Assembly (NCBI RefSeq): GCF_900113445.1 | Contig: NZ_FOPJ01000005.1 | Coordinates: forward strand, 120,371-184,370 | Source: Corynebacterium spheniscorum | GTDB lineage: Bacteria > Actinomycetota > Actinomycetes > Mycobacteriales > Mycobacteriaceae | Direction: 5' to 3' | Length of the DNA stretch: 64,000 nt | Shown: positions 1-9,389 of the stretch, one piece after another | How the letters are laid out: every line of letters starts with the position of its first letter | Position numbering within the stretch: position 1 is the first letter of the stretch | Position numbers and translations under genes: made by a program | The notes under the pieces: model-generated | Database searches by the model: none | What the model saw: only the letters and a program-made list of their open reading frames with translations | Told to the model about the DNA's origin: nothing

Positions 1-1027
1 TAGCCGGGTTGATCGCTTCGAAGGCCTGCTCACTGCCGCCGAAGAAGCGGTCCAAGGTTTCCTTGTGGCTCCCGATGGTTGGTTCGGCTTGACCGGAGAA
101 ATTCAAGAAACTGCCATAGGCCCGTGGGGAGTTAGTCACCACCTGTAAAGCGCAGGTGCCGCCGTAACTTAAACCACCAATGGTCCAGGAACGTTGATCA
201 GGGTTAATCCGCGGGAAATGTTGATGGATAAGTTCTGGCACATCACGCGAGAGATAGGTCTGCACCTGGTCTTCTGGCCCATCAATGCATAAGGGGTTGG
301 CGGTTAAAGAGCCAGTGGCATCGACGCTTACTATCACCGGGGCAATGCCATCGTGTTGAGCTTGGTAATTATCGGCGGTGATTTCTCCTTGGCCATTGGA
401 AAACCATTGCATGGGTTGCCCGGGGTTTCCTGCCATAAGTACCAACACCGGGAGTCTGAGTTCCGGTTTAGTCCAATAAGCGGGCGGTACATACGCCACC
501 GCATCCCGGGCTTTGAAGCCAGAAACCTCACCAGTTGCCGGAATTCTCACCAAAGCACCGGCTGCCTCGCCATCAATAGTCGGAGGCAGGGAAAGTTTTT
601 GGAATTCTTGGTAATCCATCCGCACTGCCTGGGGTGCAGGATGTAAAGACGCCAGGGTTGGGTATTGCTGGTACACCAGATTCGCGCATCCCCACGCCGC
701 GGCAATCGATAGCACTGCGGGCAGAATCAGCCTGATCCGCCAGCCGCGCACCACAAGGGCGCTCAGCACCACAAAGGCAGAAGCCGCGCTGGCTAGATAA
801 ACCCGAAGCGGTACGGGGTCTGGGAAGGGGCGCCAGATTTTTTCTAAAACTAGCCACACCACCGCGGTGAGCGCTAGGGAAATAATAAGCGTCCAGCTAG
901 TGCGCGAGCGTTTTTCAGGGTCAAAAAACCCGAGGGCGGCAATCAGTGCGCAGATAGTCACGGCGCTAACTAGCACTATCGCTGCGGGGGTATCCACTAA
1001 AGAAATGGAACGGGCAAATTGGCTCAC
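1..1027 (-). CDS. Membrane-anchored alpha/beta-hydrolase esterase (3' end outside window)
   Basis: I translated this frame directly from the minus strand; it is open from about 1027 (GTG) to the window edge, about 342 residues, and lacks its C-terminus. The first ~110 residues hold about three hydrophobic segments separated by short basic loops, followed by an extracellular-type domain. The nucleophile elbow GGLSYGGT is visible near the truncated end, the GxSxGG form of the putative-esterase family related to esterase D and the corynebacterial mycolyltransferases. Inference: an envelope esterase with its catalytic domain outside the membrane. The catalytic Asp and His lie beyond the window. 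The GTG start is the first plausible codon after an in-frame stop and has only a weak ribosome site, so the N-terminus is uncertain. It is divergent from the hydrolase gene at 1143. Confidence 0.75.
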   Translation of the reverse strand, partial: MSQFARSISLVDTPAAIVLVSAVTICALIAALGFFDPEKRSRTSWTLIISLALTAVVWLVLEKIWRPFPDPVPLRVYLASAASAFVVLSALVVRGWRIRLILPAVLSIAAAWGCANLVYQQYPTLASLHPAPQAVRMDYQEFQKLSLPPTIDGEAAGALVRIPATGEVSGFKARDAVAYVPPAYWTKPELRLPVLVLMAGNPGQPMQWFSNGQGEITADNYQAQHDGIAPVIVSVDATGSLTANPLCIDGPEDQVQTYLSRDVPELIHQHFPRINPDQRSWTIGGLSYGGTCALQVVTNSPRAYGSFLNFSGQAEPTIGSHKETLDRFFGGSEQAFEAINPA

Positions 1028-1142
1028 GCCATCCGAGCCTAAGGCAACAACAGCCCAGCTTAGGCACGGAAATGCACTTCCCCAGGAAACTCACAGCAAG
1101 CTCTGGGCACACCGCCACGTTGAAGACGCTAATCTCAGAAAC

Positions 1143-1808
1143 ATGTCCTGGATTACCCGGATTCCCACACATTTACCGCTACCGGATCCCGTTCCTTGGG
1201 ATAAGGCGCACCGGATAGTGGTGGTTTTGCATGGTACCGCCAGCTCCCCGGGTATTTTCCGAAGGCTCGCCCGAGAAATGCGGGCAGATCACGTACGTGT
1301 CGAAGGGGTCCCCTACGCGGCTGCCGGTACTGGGGATTTACACCGCGGGATTGAAGAGGTAGCCGAAAAGGTCAATGAGATTATTGCCAAAGCACAAGGC
1401 CGCCGCGTAGATGTGGTGGGGCATTCTCTGGGCGGATTAATGGCGCTGCGGCTTTTGCATCGCCGCCCACATATTCGCCAACGCATCACCACCTTAATTG
1501 GTTTGGGGGCGTGTTGGCGTGGGGTGCCCACCATGCGCGCACGTTGGGCGGAGTGGATGGTGCGTTTGATCGGTGGGAAGGCTTTCACCCAAATCAAACA
1601 ACCCCTCCCCTTTAGCCCGCAATTACCAGAGGGTGTAAAGGTGGTGTCGGTGGTTTCTGATGCCGATACGGTGGTGCCCGCGGATTCTGCCACCTTGGGC
1701 ACGGTGGTTCCCATTAGTGGGGTGAGCCACCGCAAATTACCGGGAGAAACTGGGTTGATCCGCAGGCTCTTGGATCTACCCTCAAAAAAGCACGCGCACC
1801 AGGACTAG
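1143..1808 (+). CDS. Alpha/beta hydrolase, lipase-like
   Basis: A 221-residue protein read from ATG 1143 (MSWITRIP). The same frame is open further upstream, but that part overlaps the promoter and N-terminus of the divergent esterase, so the internal ATG is preferred. Features: a core beta-strand followed by the HGTASSP oxyanion motif near residue 30, and the serine elbow VVGHSLGG near residue 100, as in class 2 lipases and PGAP1-like hydrolases. A late VSDADTVVP segment followed by GVSHRKL fits the Asp and His of the triad. No signal peptide is seen, so it is probably cytoplasmic or membrane-associated. Substrate unknown. Its stop is one base from the stop of the convergent cysteine desulfurase gene, with no obvious terminator between them. 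Confidence 0.8.
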   Translation: MSWITRIPTHLPLPDPVPWDKAHRIVVVLHGTASSPGIFRRLAREMRADHVRVEGVPYAAAGTGDLHRGIEEVAEKVNEIIAKAQGRRVDVVGHSLGGLMALRLLHRRPHIRQRITTLIGLGACWRGVPTMRARWAEWMVRLIGGKAFTQIKQPLPFSPQLPEGVKVVSVVSDADTVVPADSATLGTVVPISGVSHRKLPGETGLIRRLLDLPSKKHAHQD

Positions 1809-1809
1809 A

Positions 1810-2964
1810 TTAAGCCATACCTGCTGCGCGGGCTTGTTCCACAATGCCGGGAAGTACCGCCAACAACTGATCAACCTCAGCTTCGGTGGTGGTGCGCCCC
1901 AAACTAAAGCGTACTGCCCCCCGTGCATCTGCTTCACTTACCCCCATTGCTAAAAGCACATGGCTGGGGCGATTCACCCCTTGTGAGCAGGCCGAACCAG
2001 TTGAAGCAGCAATTCCTTGGGAATCGAGCAGCATAATCAAGCTATCGCCTTCAGCACCGCGGAAGCAGATATGCACATGCCCGGGAAGCCCCTCACCACT
2101 GTCACTATCAGCACTGATGGTGAGCACATCCGGGATGCTCGCCTGAATACCGTGCAAAAGCCGATCGCGAAGTACTCGGCGGGAAGCTGCTTCTTCTACT
2201 TGTTCGGCGCAGGCTTCTTCTAAAGCAGCCGCTAGGGCGGCGGCAGAGGCCACATCGGAGGTGCCGGGGCGCAGCCCACGTTCTTGGCCACCGCCGTGTA
2301 ATACCGGTAAGGGGGCTGGGGAACGTTTGGCTAAAAGCACCCCAATTCCACGGGGACCACCGAATTTATGGGCGCTTAATGCCAAGGTGGTGGCACCCAA
2401 TTCATGGAAATTCACGGGAATGTGGCCCACTGCTTGGACGGCATCGATATGCACCGGCACACCATATTCTTGGCCCAGGGCGCATAATTCTTTGACCGGT
2501 TGGATTCGGCCAGTTTCATTATTGGCCATCATGCAGGCAATAAGTGCAGTGTCTTCGGGGAGGTGTTCGGGCACCTCAATAACTCCACAATCTCGCGCTG
2601 TGAGGAAGTCGGTGCGGGCCCCCTCAGCCATCAGGGTGCGCGCAGGTTCGAGCACTGCGGAATGCTCGATCTCGGAAAGCGCAATGCCGGGGCGTGGGGT
2701 GTCGCCTTGGCGTGCCCGCCATAGCCCCGTGAGCGCCAGATTATCGGCCTCGGTGCCACTACCTGTGAAAATAACCTCCATGCGGTCCGCGCCTAAGCAG
2801 GCGGCGATGCTATCGCGGGCATCTTCGAGGACCTTGCGGGCGGCGCGTCCGGCGGCGTATTGCCCGCCGGGGTTCAGCAGTCCGCTGTGGTGGACCCAGG
2901 TGTCGCGCGCGATGTCGCGCATGGGGGTGGTGGCGGCGTGGTCGAGGTAAATCTGAGTGTCCAT
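1810..2964 (-). CDS. Cysteine desulfurase (NifS/IscS family)
   Basis: A 384-residue PLP enzyme that removes sulfur from cysteine as a protein-bound persulfide for Fe-S cluster or thio-tRNA synthesis. The fold-type I aminotransferase layout is complete: YLDHAATTP at the N-terminus, SEIEHSA with the PLP-stacking His101, DAVQAVG with Asp174 and Gln177, the Schiff-base lysine Lys200 in SAHKFGG, and the persulfide-forming Cys326 in STGSACSQG. Length is normal for the family. It lies two bases downstream of etfA and is probably co-transcribed with etfBA, an arrangement found in other corynebacteria. That position suggests service to a tRNA thiolase such as TrmU or to general Fe-S supply, but no partner gene is visible here. 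The iscS/nifS symbol is left open because corynebacteria carry several paralogues. Confidence 0.93.
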   Translation of the reverse strand: MDTQIYLDHAATTPMRDIARDTWVHHSGLLNPGGQYAAGRAARKVLEDARDSIAACLGADRMEVIFTGSGTEADNLALTGLWRARQGDTPRPGIALSEIEHSAVLEPARTLMAEGARTDFLTARDCGVIEVPEHLPEDTALIACMMANNETGRIQPVKELCALGQEYGVPVHIDAVQAVGHIPVNFHELGATTLALSAHKFGGPRGIGVLLAKRSPAPLPVLHGGGQERGLRPGTSDVASAAALAAALEEACAEQVEEAASRRVLRDRLLHGIQASIPDVLTISADSDSGEGLPGHVHICFRGAEGDSLIMLLDSQGIAASTGSACSQGVNRPSHVLLAMGVSEADARGAVRFSLGRTTTEAEVDQLLAVLPGIVEQARAAGMA

Positions 2965-2966
2965 AG

Positions 2967-3926
2967 TTAGGCTTTGCGTTCGCGAATTTCGCGGGCTAAT
3001 TCGGGTGCCAAATCATGGACGTCGGCAACTACACCTAAATCCGCAATCGACATGATGGGGGCATCTTCATCATTGGTTACCGCAATAATCGTGCGGGAGG
3101 TTTGCATCCCGGAGGTGTGCTGAATAGCACCGGAAATACCCAGGCTAATATAAAGATCCGGCGAAATAGTAACGCCAGTTTGGCCAATTTGTAGGGCGCT
3201 GGGGCAATAACCCAAATCCACGGCATCGCGGGTGGCACCTACTGCAGCACCCATGGAATCGGCTAGGCCTTCCACCAATTCTGCGAAGCCTTCGGCCGAG
3301 CCCACGCCGCGGCCACCGGCGATCACGGTTTTTGCTTCCGCCAAGTCTGGGCGGTTGCCGCGCTCAGCGGGGCTAAAGGAGGTGATTTCCACGTTCTTTT
3401 GGTCCGGAGCGGGCAGCTCAATGGCCAGCAATTCGCCAGCACCCGGGGTGGCTGCGCTGGCCTCAATGGCGCCGCGGCGCACGGTATAGACAGGGCTTTC
3501 GCCACCGACGGCGGTATCCACGGCAATGGTGTCGCCGAAAATGGACATGGTGGCGCTGCGATCAGGGTTAATGCCGGTGACATCCACCAGCACACCGGAA
3601 GCCACGCGGGCGGCAACGCGCCCAGCGATCTCATTGCCGGCGGCGGTAGCGGAAATAAGGATCGGGCCCGCTTCACCCGCAGCCAGGGAGCTCAACGCAT
3701 CCACTGCGGGGAGGATGAGGCGGCGGCTAGCGCCTTCAGCTTCAGCGGCGATAATGCGGGCCGCGCCGAGGGCTTGGAGTTCAGGTTGGAGGGCGGCGGC
3801 GGTGCCAGGTTCGCCGACGACCACCGCGGTGGCTTCGCCTAAACCTTGGGCGAGGGTGAAAAGTTCCGCTGCGGCGGAGTCAACGTGGCCATCATTGTGG
3901 TCGATGAGAATATAAACAGTGCTCAT
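2967..3926 (-). CDS. etfA: Electron transfer flavoprotein alpha subunit
   Basis: A 319-residue EtfA (FixB). ETF is a soluble FAD/AMP heterodimer that takes electrons from acyl-CoA and other flavin dehydrogenases and passes them to the respiratory chain. The N-terminal nucleotide-binding-like domain begins VYILIDHNDG. The C-terminal FAD domain is clear from about residue 190: VIAGGRGVGS, then GISGAIQHTSGMQ, which contacts the flavin, and TNDEDAPIMSIADLG near the end. It follows etfB after a 69-bp gap, and the cysteine desulfurase gene follows it directly. No membrane ETF-quinone oxidoreductase gene is present in the window. The family assignment is firm; the dehydrogenase partners are unknown. 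Confidence 0.95.
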   Translation of the reverse strand: MSTVYILIDHNDGHVDSAAAELFTLAQGLGEATAVVVGEPGTAAALQPELQALGAARIIAAEAEGASRRLILPAVDALSSLAAGEAGPILISATAAGNEIAGRVAARVASGVLVDVTGINPDRSATMSIFGDTIAVDTAVGGESPVYTVRRGAIEASAATPGAGELLAIELPAPDQKNVEITSFSPAERGNRPDLAEAKTVIAGGRGVGSAEGFAELVEGLADSMGAAVGATRDAVDLGYCPSALQIGQTGVTISPDLYISLGISGAIQHTSGMQTSRTIIAVTNDEDAPIMSIADLGVVADVHDLAPELAREIRERKA

Positions 3927-3995
3927 GGTTTTCCTTCAGGGGGCCTTTATCAGGCCTTCGGGGTTTTGAGGCGGGCGTAGTTCTGGAGGGCGTGC

Positions 3996-4811
3996 TTAAG
4001 AGAGCAGCTTTCGTTCTTCCAGGAAATCGACAATGGCCTTCGCGGTGGCGGCGGAATCATTGTCGCGAATCACTTCACCAGCCTGCCGCTCCGGGCGGCG
4101 CGCAGCATTGGTGACCACAGTTGCGGCGTGGGCTTGGCCAACCTGCTCGGCAGCCACCCCCAGATCAGCGATGCTGATAGCGGGGATCTCCGTTTTCTTC
4201 GCTGCCATAATGCCCTTGAAGTTGGGGAAACGTGGGCGATCAGCCTGATCGGTGACCGTCACCAGCGCGGGCAACCCGGCGCGTAGTTCATAGCTGCCTT
4301 CATTGCTCACGCGGGTACCGCTAATGCTGGCAGCCGCGGGATCTACCTGCATGCTGGTGAGGTGCGTAAGCGCAGGCAGCTGCAGGTATTCGGCGATAAT
4401 GCCCGGCAGTGCACCGGTACCGGCATCGGAGGAAGCATTACCGGCAATCACCAGCTGCACATCTTCTAAGGAGTTAATGGCATTGGTCATCGTCCAGGCG
4501 GTGGCCAGCACATCAGAGCCTGCTAGGGCATCATCGAGCACATGCAGGGCGGAATCTGCGCCCATGGCAATGGCTTTACGCAGGGCTTCTTCGGCACCCT
4601 TGGGGCCAATGGTGATGGCGGTGACGCTATATCCGGCATCGGGGTGCGCTTCGCGGATGCGCAGGGCTTGTTCCATCGCGTACTCATTGATTTCGTCGAT
4701 CACCGCATCGACATTTTCCCGGTCAAGGGTGTAATCATCCTTGAGGTCCTTGGTGGACCAGGTGTCCGGCACATTCTTCACAAGTACGGCAATGGTGGGC
4801 ATCTCGGACAT
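3996..4811 (-). CDS. etfB: Electron transfer flavoprotein beta subunit
   Basis: A 271-residue EtfB (FixA), the partner of the EtfA encoded just downstream. It carries the AMP-binding Rossmann-like core with typical landmarks: VLVKNVPDTW at the N-terminus, NEYAMEQALRI near residue 40, the segment TAITIGPKGAEEALRKAIAM, and VIAGNASSDAGTGALPG near residue 120. Like other actinobacterial EtfB proteins it ends in a basic, variable tail. It is the first gene of the etfB-etfA-desulfurase set. The 135 bp upstream (4812-4946) separates it from a co-oriented NUDIX gene and should hold the operon promoter, although no textbook -10/-35 pair stands out. Confidence 0.95.
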   Translation of the reverse strand: MSEMPTIAVLVKNVPDTWSTKDLKDDYTLDRENVDAVIDEINEYAMEQALRIREAHPDAGYSVTAITIGPKGAEEALRKAIAMGADSALHVLDDALAGSDVLATAWTMTNAINSLEDVQLVIAGNASSDAGTGALPGIIAEYLQLPALTHLTSMQVDPAAASISGTRVSNEGSYELRAGLPALVTVTDQADRPRFPNFKGIMAAKKTEIPAISIADLGVAAEQVGQAHAATVVTNAARRPERQAGEVIRDNDSAATAKAIVDFLEERKLLS

Positions 4812-4946
4812 TCACCTTCACAAAATTAGGGTTCAAATACTTCAGGTTTGCTTAACCGCCATAGTCTAGCCTCCCCAAGCACTCGACGTTAAGACCCCCG
4901 TGGCCGCCGTCACAATACCGCTGATACTGCTGCCCTAATCCGCTGC

Positions 4947-5807
4947 TTAGTCTTCGCGCAGGTGTGGGGGAATATATTCGATTCTTTCGATCCGCTTGGT
5001 GGTATAAAAATCTCGGTATTTCGGGTCATCCACGGGATCACCAATAACGGGGCGCATATCAGCGAATTCCGCGCCGGCTAAGGCTTCTTCCACGGTGCGA
5101 TAATTAGTTAATTCCTGTAATTGCGCCCACGTGGGAATCACAAATCGCACTAACCCGGCGCGCCACCCATCAAGTAATAGTTGGGGTGGGAACCACCCGG
5201 CAGAATCCGCCTCCGAACAATCCCCATCGGGGTACTGCCCTTCTGGCACGGCGGCAATAAAAGAGAAGGTATCAAACCAGGTTCCGGAATTAGACGGCCC
5301 CACCCACCTGGCCCAAGGCCGCAGTAAATCCGCATTTACCCGCAAATTATTATCACTTAACACATCGGTGAGCGAGAGCCGGTGACTTTCTAATCCGAGC
5401 CTTTCCACGTGATAAGAGTTCGCATCATCGACGGTATTGCCATCAGAATCAATAGCTAAAAGCAGCCCTGTTTCTTCAAATAGTTCCCGAACAGCCGCGA
5501 AAACTAAGGCATGCCCTTTTTCCTTCGTCGCCCCCATTCGCCGCGCCATCGAAATAACCGAAGGCCCCGCCCACAAGTCACCAGAATCCCAGGTTTTCTC
5601 GGGATAATCACGGTCATCTACTCCCCCACCCGGGAAAACAGTTATCCCCGGGTAATTCCGCATGGTGCTGACGCGTTCTTGCATCCACACTTCTAATCCG
5701 GATTCGCCATCGCGAAGTAATAAAACAGTCGCAGCTAATTTGGCGCCGCCTAGGCCCTCTAGGTTGGGGTGTAATTCATCAATCACGGGGCCTAGGTCAC
5801 CTCCCAT
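4947..5807 (-). CDS. NUDIX hydrolase
   Basis: A 286-residue member of the NUDIX superfamily, which hydrolyses nucleoside diphosphates linked to another group. The core strand VFPGGGVDD is followed by the catalytic helix AAVRELFEETGLLL, which contains the REUXEEXGU half of the Nudix box. The glycine that normally lies seven residues before this helix is displaced by an insertion of roughly 30 residues, as in the CoA-pyrophosphatase-like and long actinobacterial NUDIX proteins. The N-terminal MGGDLG start lies 106 bp beyond the strongest intergenic region and is the first ATG in frame. The substrate cannot be read from the sequence. It sits between the ABC ATPase gene and etfB on the same strand and could be co-transcribed with either. 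Confidence 0.85.
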   Translation of the reverse strand: MGGDLGPVIDELHPNLEGLGGAKLAATVLLLRDGESGLEVWMQERVSTMRNYPGITVFPGGGVDDRDYPEKTWDSGDLWAGPSVISMARRMGATKEKGHALVFAAVRELFEETGLLLAIDSDGNTVDDANSYHVERLGLESHRLSLTDVLSDNNLRVNADLLRPWARWVGPSNSGTWFDTFSFIAAVPEGQYPDGDCSEADSAGWFPPQLLLDGWRAGLVRFVIPTWAQLQELTNYRTVEEALAGAEFADMRPVIGDPVDDPKYRDFYTTKRIERIEYIPPHLRED

Positions 5808-6019
5808 GTGGCCGCGACTTTCCGCTATTTCGCTGACTCCCCGCCGACGTGTTCACGCCCACTACTGCATTCTAGAAACCGCAACGCATAGTTTTGGTGA
5901 GTCAGACCCATAGTTATGTACGTACGCTTCAGAGTGTACTTCTCTTGGCTCGGCGGCTTAAAGGTATGTTCCCCCTTAGCGTTGAGCTTATTTCCGAGAT
6001 CCGCCTCCCGAAGCTAAGG

Positions 6020-6056
6020 AAAAAGGGCATAGCCTCAGCAAAAGTGAAGCTATGCC
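6020..6056 (-). terminator. Rho-independent terminator of the ABC ATPase gene
   Basis: Read on the minus strand, arms GGCATAGC and GCTATGCC (6049-6056 with 6026-6033) flank a loop of about 15 bases. The second arm is followed by a T-rich run (complement of 6020-6024). It lies about 60 bp beyond the stop of the ABC ATPase gene. The same stretch, 5808-6112, otherwise shows only short T-rich and alternating GTAC sequence and no convincing gene. Confidence 0.65.
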
Positions 6057-6112
6057 GCACCTTAGGTTGTTTTCTACGCGAAATTGCTAGGCTATGCCAG
6101 CTGCGCTGTGAT

Positions 6113-6919
6113 CTAGCGAACTCGGCGGGCGAAATAGCGCTCGCCAATGCGATCCACCTGAATGGGTTGGTGGAAAGTTTTTGTGAGATTCTCGCTAGTT
6201 AAGACAGTATTCAACAGCCCTTGGGCAATAATCTTGCCTTCGTCAATGAGCATCGCGTGGGTAAACCCAGCGGGGATTTCCTCCACATGGTGCGTGATCA
6301 TCACAATCGCCGGGGCATCCGGGTCCATCGCAATATCGCTGAGGTAACCCACCAGGTCCTCGCGGCCACCCAAATCCATCCCGGCGCTAGGTTCATCCAA
6401 GATCAACAGCTCGGGGTTAATCATCAGCGCACGGGCCACCATCACGCGTTTGCGTTCACCTTCAGATAGAGTCCCCCAGGTGCGATCCGCCAAATGCTTC
6501 GCCCCTACTTGCTCTAGAATCTCATCGGCTTGGGCGAAATCTAATTCCTCATATTCTTCCCGCCAGCGCCCTAAAACAGCATATCCAGCGGAGATAACAA
6601 GGTCCGCGACTTTTTCCTCCGCGGGGATGCGGTTACCTAGCGCGGCGGAGGAGACACCAATCATGGCGCGCAGGTCGCGCATATCGGTTTTGCCGATCTT
6701 TTCACCCATGATGTATGCCTCCCCGGTGCTAGGGAACTCTTCGGCCGAGGCCATCCGAATAAGCGTGGTTTTACCAGCCCCATTAGGGCCAATAATTACC
6801 CAGCGTTCATCTAGTTCTACCTGCCAATTCACCGGCCCCACAAGGGTGCGGCCATCACGGATGAAGCTAACGTCACGGAAGTTAATGAGGAGATCCTGGT
6901 TATTCACATCCTCCATCAT
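6113..6919 (-). CDS. ABC transporter ATP-binding protein
   Basis: An ABC ATPase of about 268 residues. Walker A is IIGPNGAGKTTL near residue 40 of the chosen start, the signature is TLSEGERKRVM (an SEGE rather than SGGQ variant), Walker B is LLILDEPSAGMD, and the switch histidine lies in MITHHVEEI. The DEPSAGMDL pattern and GERKRV signature fit the single-gene FepC/YjjK-like ATPases found beside glgE in corynebacteria. There is no permease gene nearby, so the transported substrate, or whether it transports at all, is unknown. The frame extends upstream to a TTG at 6970; the tandem ATG codons at 6919 and 6916 are preferred but neither has a strong ribosome site. It is divergent from glgE, sharing about 150 bp. 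Confidence 0.85.
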   Translation of the reverse strand: MMEDVNNQDLLINFRDVSFIRDGRTLVGPVNWQVELDERWVIIGPNGAGKTTLIRMASAEEFPSTGEAYIMGEKIGKTDMRDLRAMIGVSSAALGNRIPAEEKVADLVISAGYAVLGRWREEYEELDFAQADEILEQVGAKHLADRTWGTLSEGERKRVMVARALMINPELLILDEPSAGMDLGGREDLVGYLSDIAMDPDAPAIVMITHHVEEIPAGFTHAMLIDEGKIIAQGLLNTVLTSENLTKTFHQPIQVDRIGERYFARRVR

Positions 6920-7065
6920 GCGCCATCGAGCGGGCGCATGTGGTGAAGGCACGCGGAGCTGCTGGGACAAGGGGGCCTATCCGCGCGGCACTGCTAAAAC
7001 TTCAGTCGGCACACTAGCCTAGAAAGTGCCCTCCCCGCAGCCTCCTAAGTAAAGGTGAATCAGGC

Positions 7066-9123
7066 GTGAACCGCGAAGTAATCGGAAGACTAGGTATCGA
7101 TGATGTCCGCCCCAGCATTTCTGGGCGCAGGCTCCCAGCAAAAGCAGTGGTAGGTGAGGTTGTTCCGGTTACTGCTTTGGTGTGGCGTGAAGGCCACGAT
7201 GCCATTTCCGCCACCTTAAATGTCCAAGGTCCCACCCCAGCTGATGGTTCTAAACCCACCCGCTATGACCTGACGATGACCCAAGATGCGGTAATTGAAG
7301 ATCGCCAGCACGCCATCTTCACCCCAGATGAGCCCGGCCGCTGGCTTTTCCGGGTGGATGCCTGGTCAGATCCCATGGCCACCTGGATTAATGCGGTGAG
7401 CAAGAAGATTGCCGCCGGCCAGGATGCCGCTGAGCTTGCCAATGATATGTCTCATGGGGCGGAGCTTTTTAGCACCGCTGCGCAGCAAGCCGAAGATCCC
7501 CACGATGCCGCGCATCTGCGCAAGATCGCCGCTGAGCTAGCGGATAATGCTTCCCCACGTTCGCTTATTGAACGTGTCCAGGATGCGCTCTCAGATGAAA
7601 CCCAAGCTGTGGTTGCCCAGCACCCGGTGCGTGAACTTTTAACCCGCGGTGATGTCCACGAGGTGATGGTGGAACGCCGCGATGCGCTGGTGAATTCCTG
7701 GTATGAGCTCTTCCCGCGTTCCACCGGCGGCTGGGATGAGGAAGGCAACCCGGTGCACGGCACCTTCGCCACCACCGCTAAGGCCCTAGATCGCGTCGCC
7801 GCAATGGGCTTTGACACGGTGTATTTCCCGCCGATTCACCCGATTGGCGAAATCAACCGCAAGGGTAAGAACAACACCTTGGTTGCCGAACCCGGCGATG
7901 TGGGTTCCCCCTGGGCCATTGGTTCTAAAGATGGTGGCCATGATGCCACTCACCCGCTACTTGGCAGCGAGGAGGATTTCCGGGCACTGGTGCAGCGCGC
8001 CGAGGAACTCGGCCTAGAGATCGCTTTGGACCTCGCCTTGCAGGCCGCCCCAGATCACCCCTGGAGTGTCAATCACCGCGACTTCTTTACTGAGCTTGCT
8101 GATGGCACCATCGCTTTCGCGGAGAACCCGCCGAAGAAGTACCAGGATATTTATCCGCTGAACTTCGATAACTCCCCGGAGAAAATCGAAAAGGAGATCC
8201 TGCGGGTGGTCCGCCACTGGATTGATCTGGGGGTCACCACCTTCCGCGTGGATAATCCTCACACCAAGCCCGCTGATTTTTGGCACCGCCTCATCAATGA
8301 TGTGCACGAAACGCACCCAGAGGTCATCTTCCTAGCGGAAGCCTTCACCCGCCCGGCGCGCCTTTATGGTCTAGCAAAAGCTGGGTTCTCGCAGTCCTAT
8401 AGCTACTTCACCTGGAAGACCACCAAGGCTGAGCTGATCGAGTTTGCTGAAGAGATCACCGCGAATGCGGATATTTGCCGCCCGAATCTCTTCGTCAATA
8501 CCCCGGATATTCTGCATGCTTCCCTTCAGCATGGTGGGCGCGCCATGTTTGCTATTCGTGCGGCCTTGGCATCCACCTTGTCCCCGCTATGGGGCATGTA
8601 CTCCGGCTATGAGCTCTATGAGCACCGCGCGGTAGCCCCGGGCAGCGAAGAGTACTTGGATTCGGAAAAGTATGAGCTTCGCCCCCGCGATTTCGAGACT
8701 GCCTTGAAGAATGGGGATTCCTTGGAGGAATATGTGCGCTTGCTCAACCACATCCGCAAGGAAAACCCGGCGTTGCAGCAGCTGCGCAACCTCACCCTCC
8801 ATGAAACCGATAATGATCAGATCCTCGCCTACTCCAAGGTGGATGCTGCTTCCGGTAATGCGGTATTGGTGGTGGTGAACCTGGATCCGCGTAACCCGCA
8901 GGAAGCTACGGTGTTCGTGGATGAAGAGGCCGTTGGCCTTGACCACGGTTCGCACTTCGGGGTGCAGGATATGGTCACCGGCGCTGCTTATACCTGGGGT
9001 GAACGCAATTTCGTGCGGCTAGCTCCGCAGCGCGATGTCGCCCATATTTTCCGCTTGCCGGATGTGCCCGCGGATCGTCGCGCAGCTCTTGCCTTCCGTG
9101 AGGTGCACGACTACCGCGCCTAA
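7066..9123 (+). CDS. glgE: Alpha-1,4-glucan:maltose-1-phosphate maltosyltransferase
   Basis: A 685-residue GlgE of glycoside hydrolase family 13, which transfers maltose from maltose-1-phosphate onto the non-reducing end of an alpha-1,4-glucan. The N-terminal domain (about residues 1-200) precedes a (beta/alpha)8 barrel. The catalytic nucleophile is Asp396 in TFRVDNPHTKP and the general acid is Glu425 in FLAEAFTRP, both in the GlgE-specific context; FPPIHPIG near 255 is the conserved region I. The GTG start at 7066 is preceded by an AAAGG ribosome site. GlgB is encoded 266 bp downstream, so the pair builds and branches alpha-glucan for the capsule or for storage. A strong terminator follows the gene, so glgB is probably transcribed from its own promoter. 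Confidence 0.95.
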   Translation: MNREVIGRLGIDDVRPSISGRRLPAKAVVGEVVPVTALVWREGHDAISATLNVQGPTPADGSKPTRYDLTMTQDAVIEDRQHAIFTPDEPGRWLFRVDAWSDPMATWINAVSKKIAAGQDAAELANDMSHGAELFSTAAQQAEDPHDAAHLRKIAAELADNASPRSLIERVQDALSDETQAVVAQHPVRELLTRGDVHEVMVERRDALVNSWYELFPRSTGGWDEEGNPVHGTFATTAKALDRVAAMGFDTVYFPPIHPIGEINRKGKNNTLVAEPGDVGSPWAIGSKDGGHDATHPLLGSEEDFRALVQRAEELGLEIALDLALQAAPDHPWSVNHRDFFTELADGTIAFAENPPKKYQDIYPLNFDNSPEKIEKEILRVVRHWIDLGVTTFRVDNPHTKPADFWHRLINDVHETHPEVIFLAEAFTRPARLYGLAKAGFSQSYSYFTWKTTKAELIEFAEEITANADICRPNLFVNTPDILHASLQHGGRAMFAIRAALASTLSPLWGMYSGYELYEHRAVAPGSEEYLDSEKYELRPRDFETALKNGDSLEEYVRLLNHIRKENPALQQLRNLTLHETDNDQILAYSKVDAASGNAVLVVVNLDPRNPQEATVFVDEEAVGLDHGSHFGVQDMVTGAAYTWGERNFVRLAPQRDVAHIFRLPDVPADRRAALAFREVHDYRA

Positions 9124-9145
9124 TACCGCCGCCTAGGCTAAACTT

Positions 9146-9182
9146 AAGAATCCTTCCTTATCCACAGGGAGGATTCTTTTTG
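9146..9182 (+). terminator. Terminator after glgE
   Basis: A hairpin with arms AAGAATCCTTCC (9146-9157) and GGGAGGATTCTT (9167-9178) is followed by a short T run. The loop contains TTATCCACA at 9158-9166, a perfect match to the DnaA-box consensus, most likely by coincidence. Confidence 0.8.
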
Positions 9183-9389
9183 CTATCGCCGTGCCTATTC
9201 CCCGCGTCTTGTGGCTGTAGCTATTGCCAGTAAGAAACCCGTAAAGGGGGTAGTTGTTTAGCCCCACCATGCAAGCTACGCTGCTGGGATCGTGTAGCGC
9301 GCTATGAGGTCAGGATCACACCAGGTAAAACGAGCTAAAGTCTAAAGTGACCCGGCTTTACACTTTGATAAAGGATCGGCCCCACGATT

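Noticed and set aside
867..1142. N-terminal extension of the lipase-like gene
   Set aside because: It is antisense to the membrane domain of the divergent esterase and has no conserved features.
9158..9166. TTATCCACA, a perfect DnaA-box match (also TTATCCACA at 12353-12361)
   Set aside because: Isolated single boxes, one inside a terminator loop; no dnaA/dnaN or AT-rich origin features.
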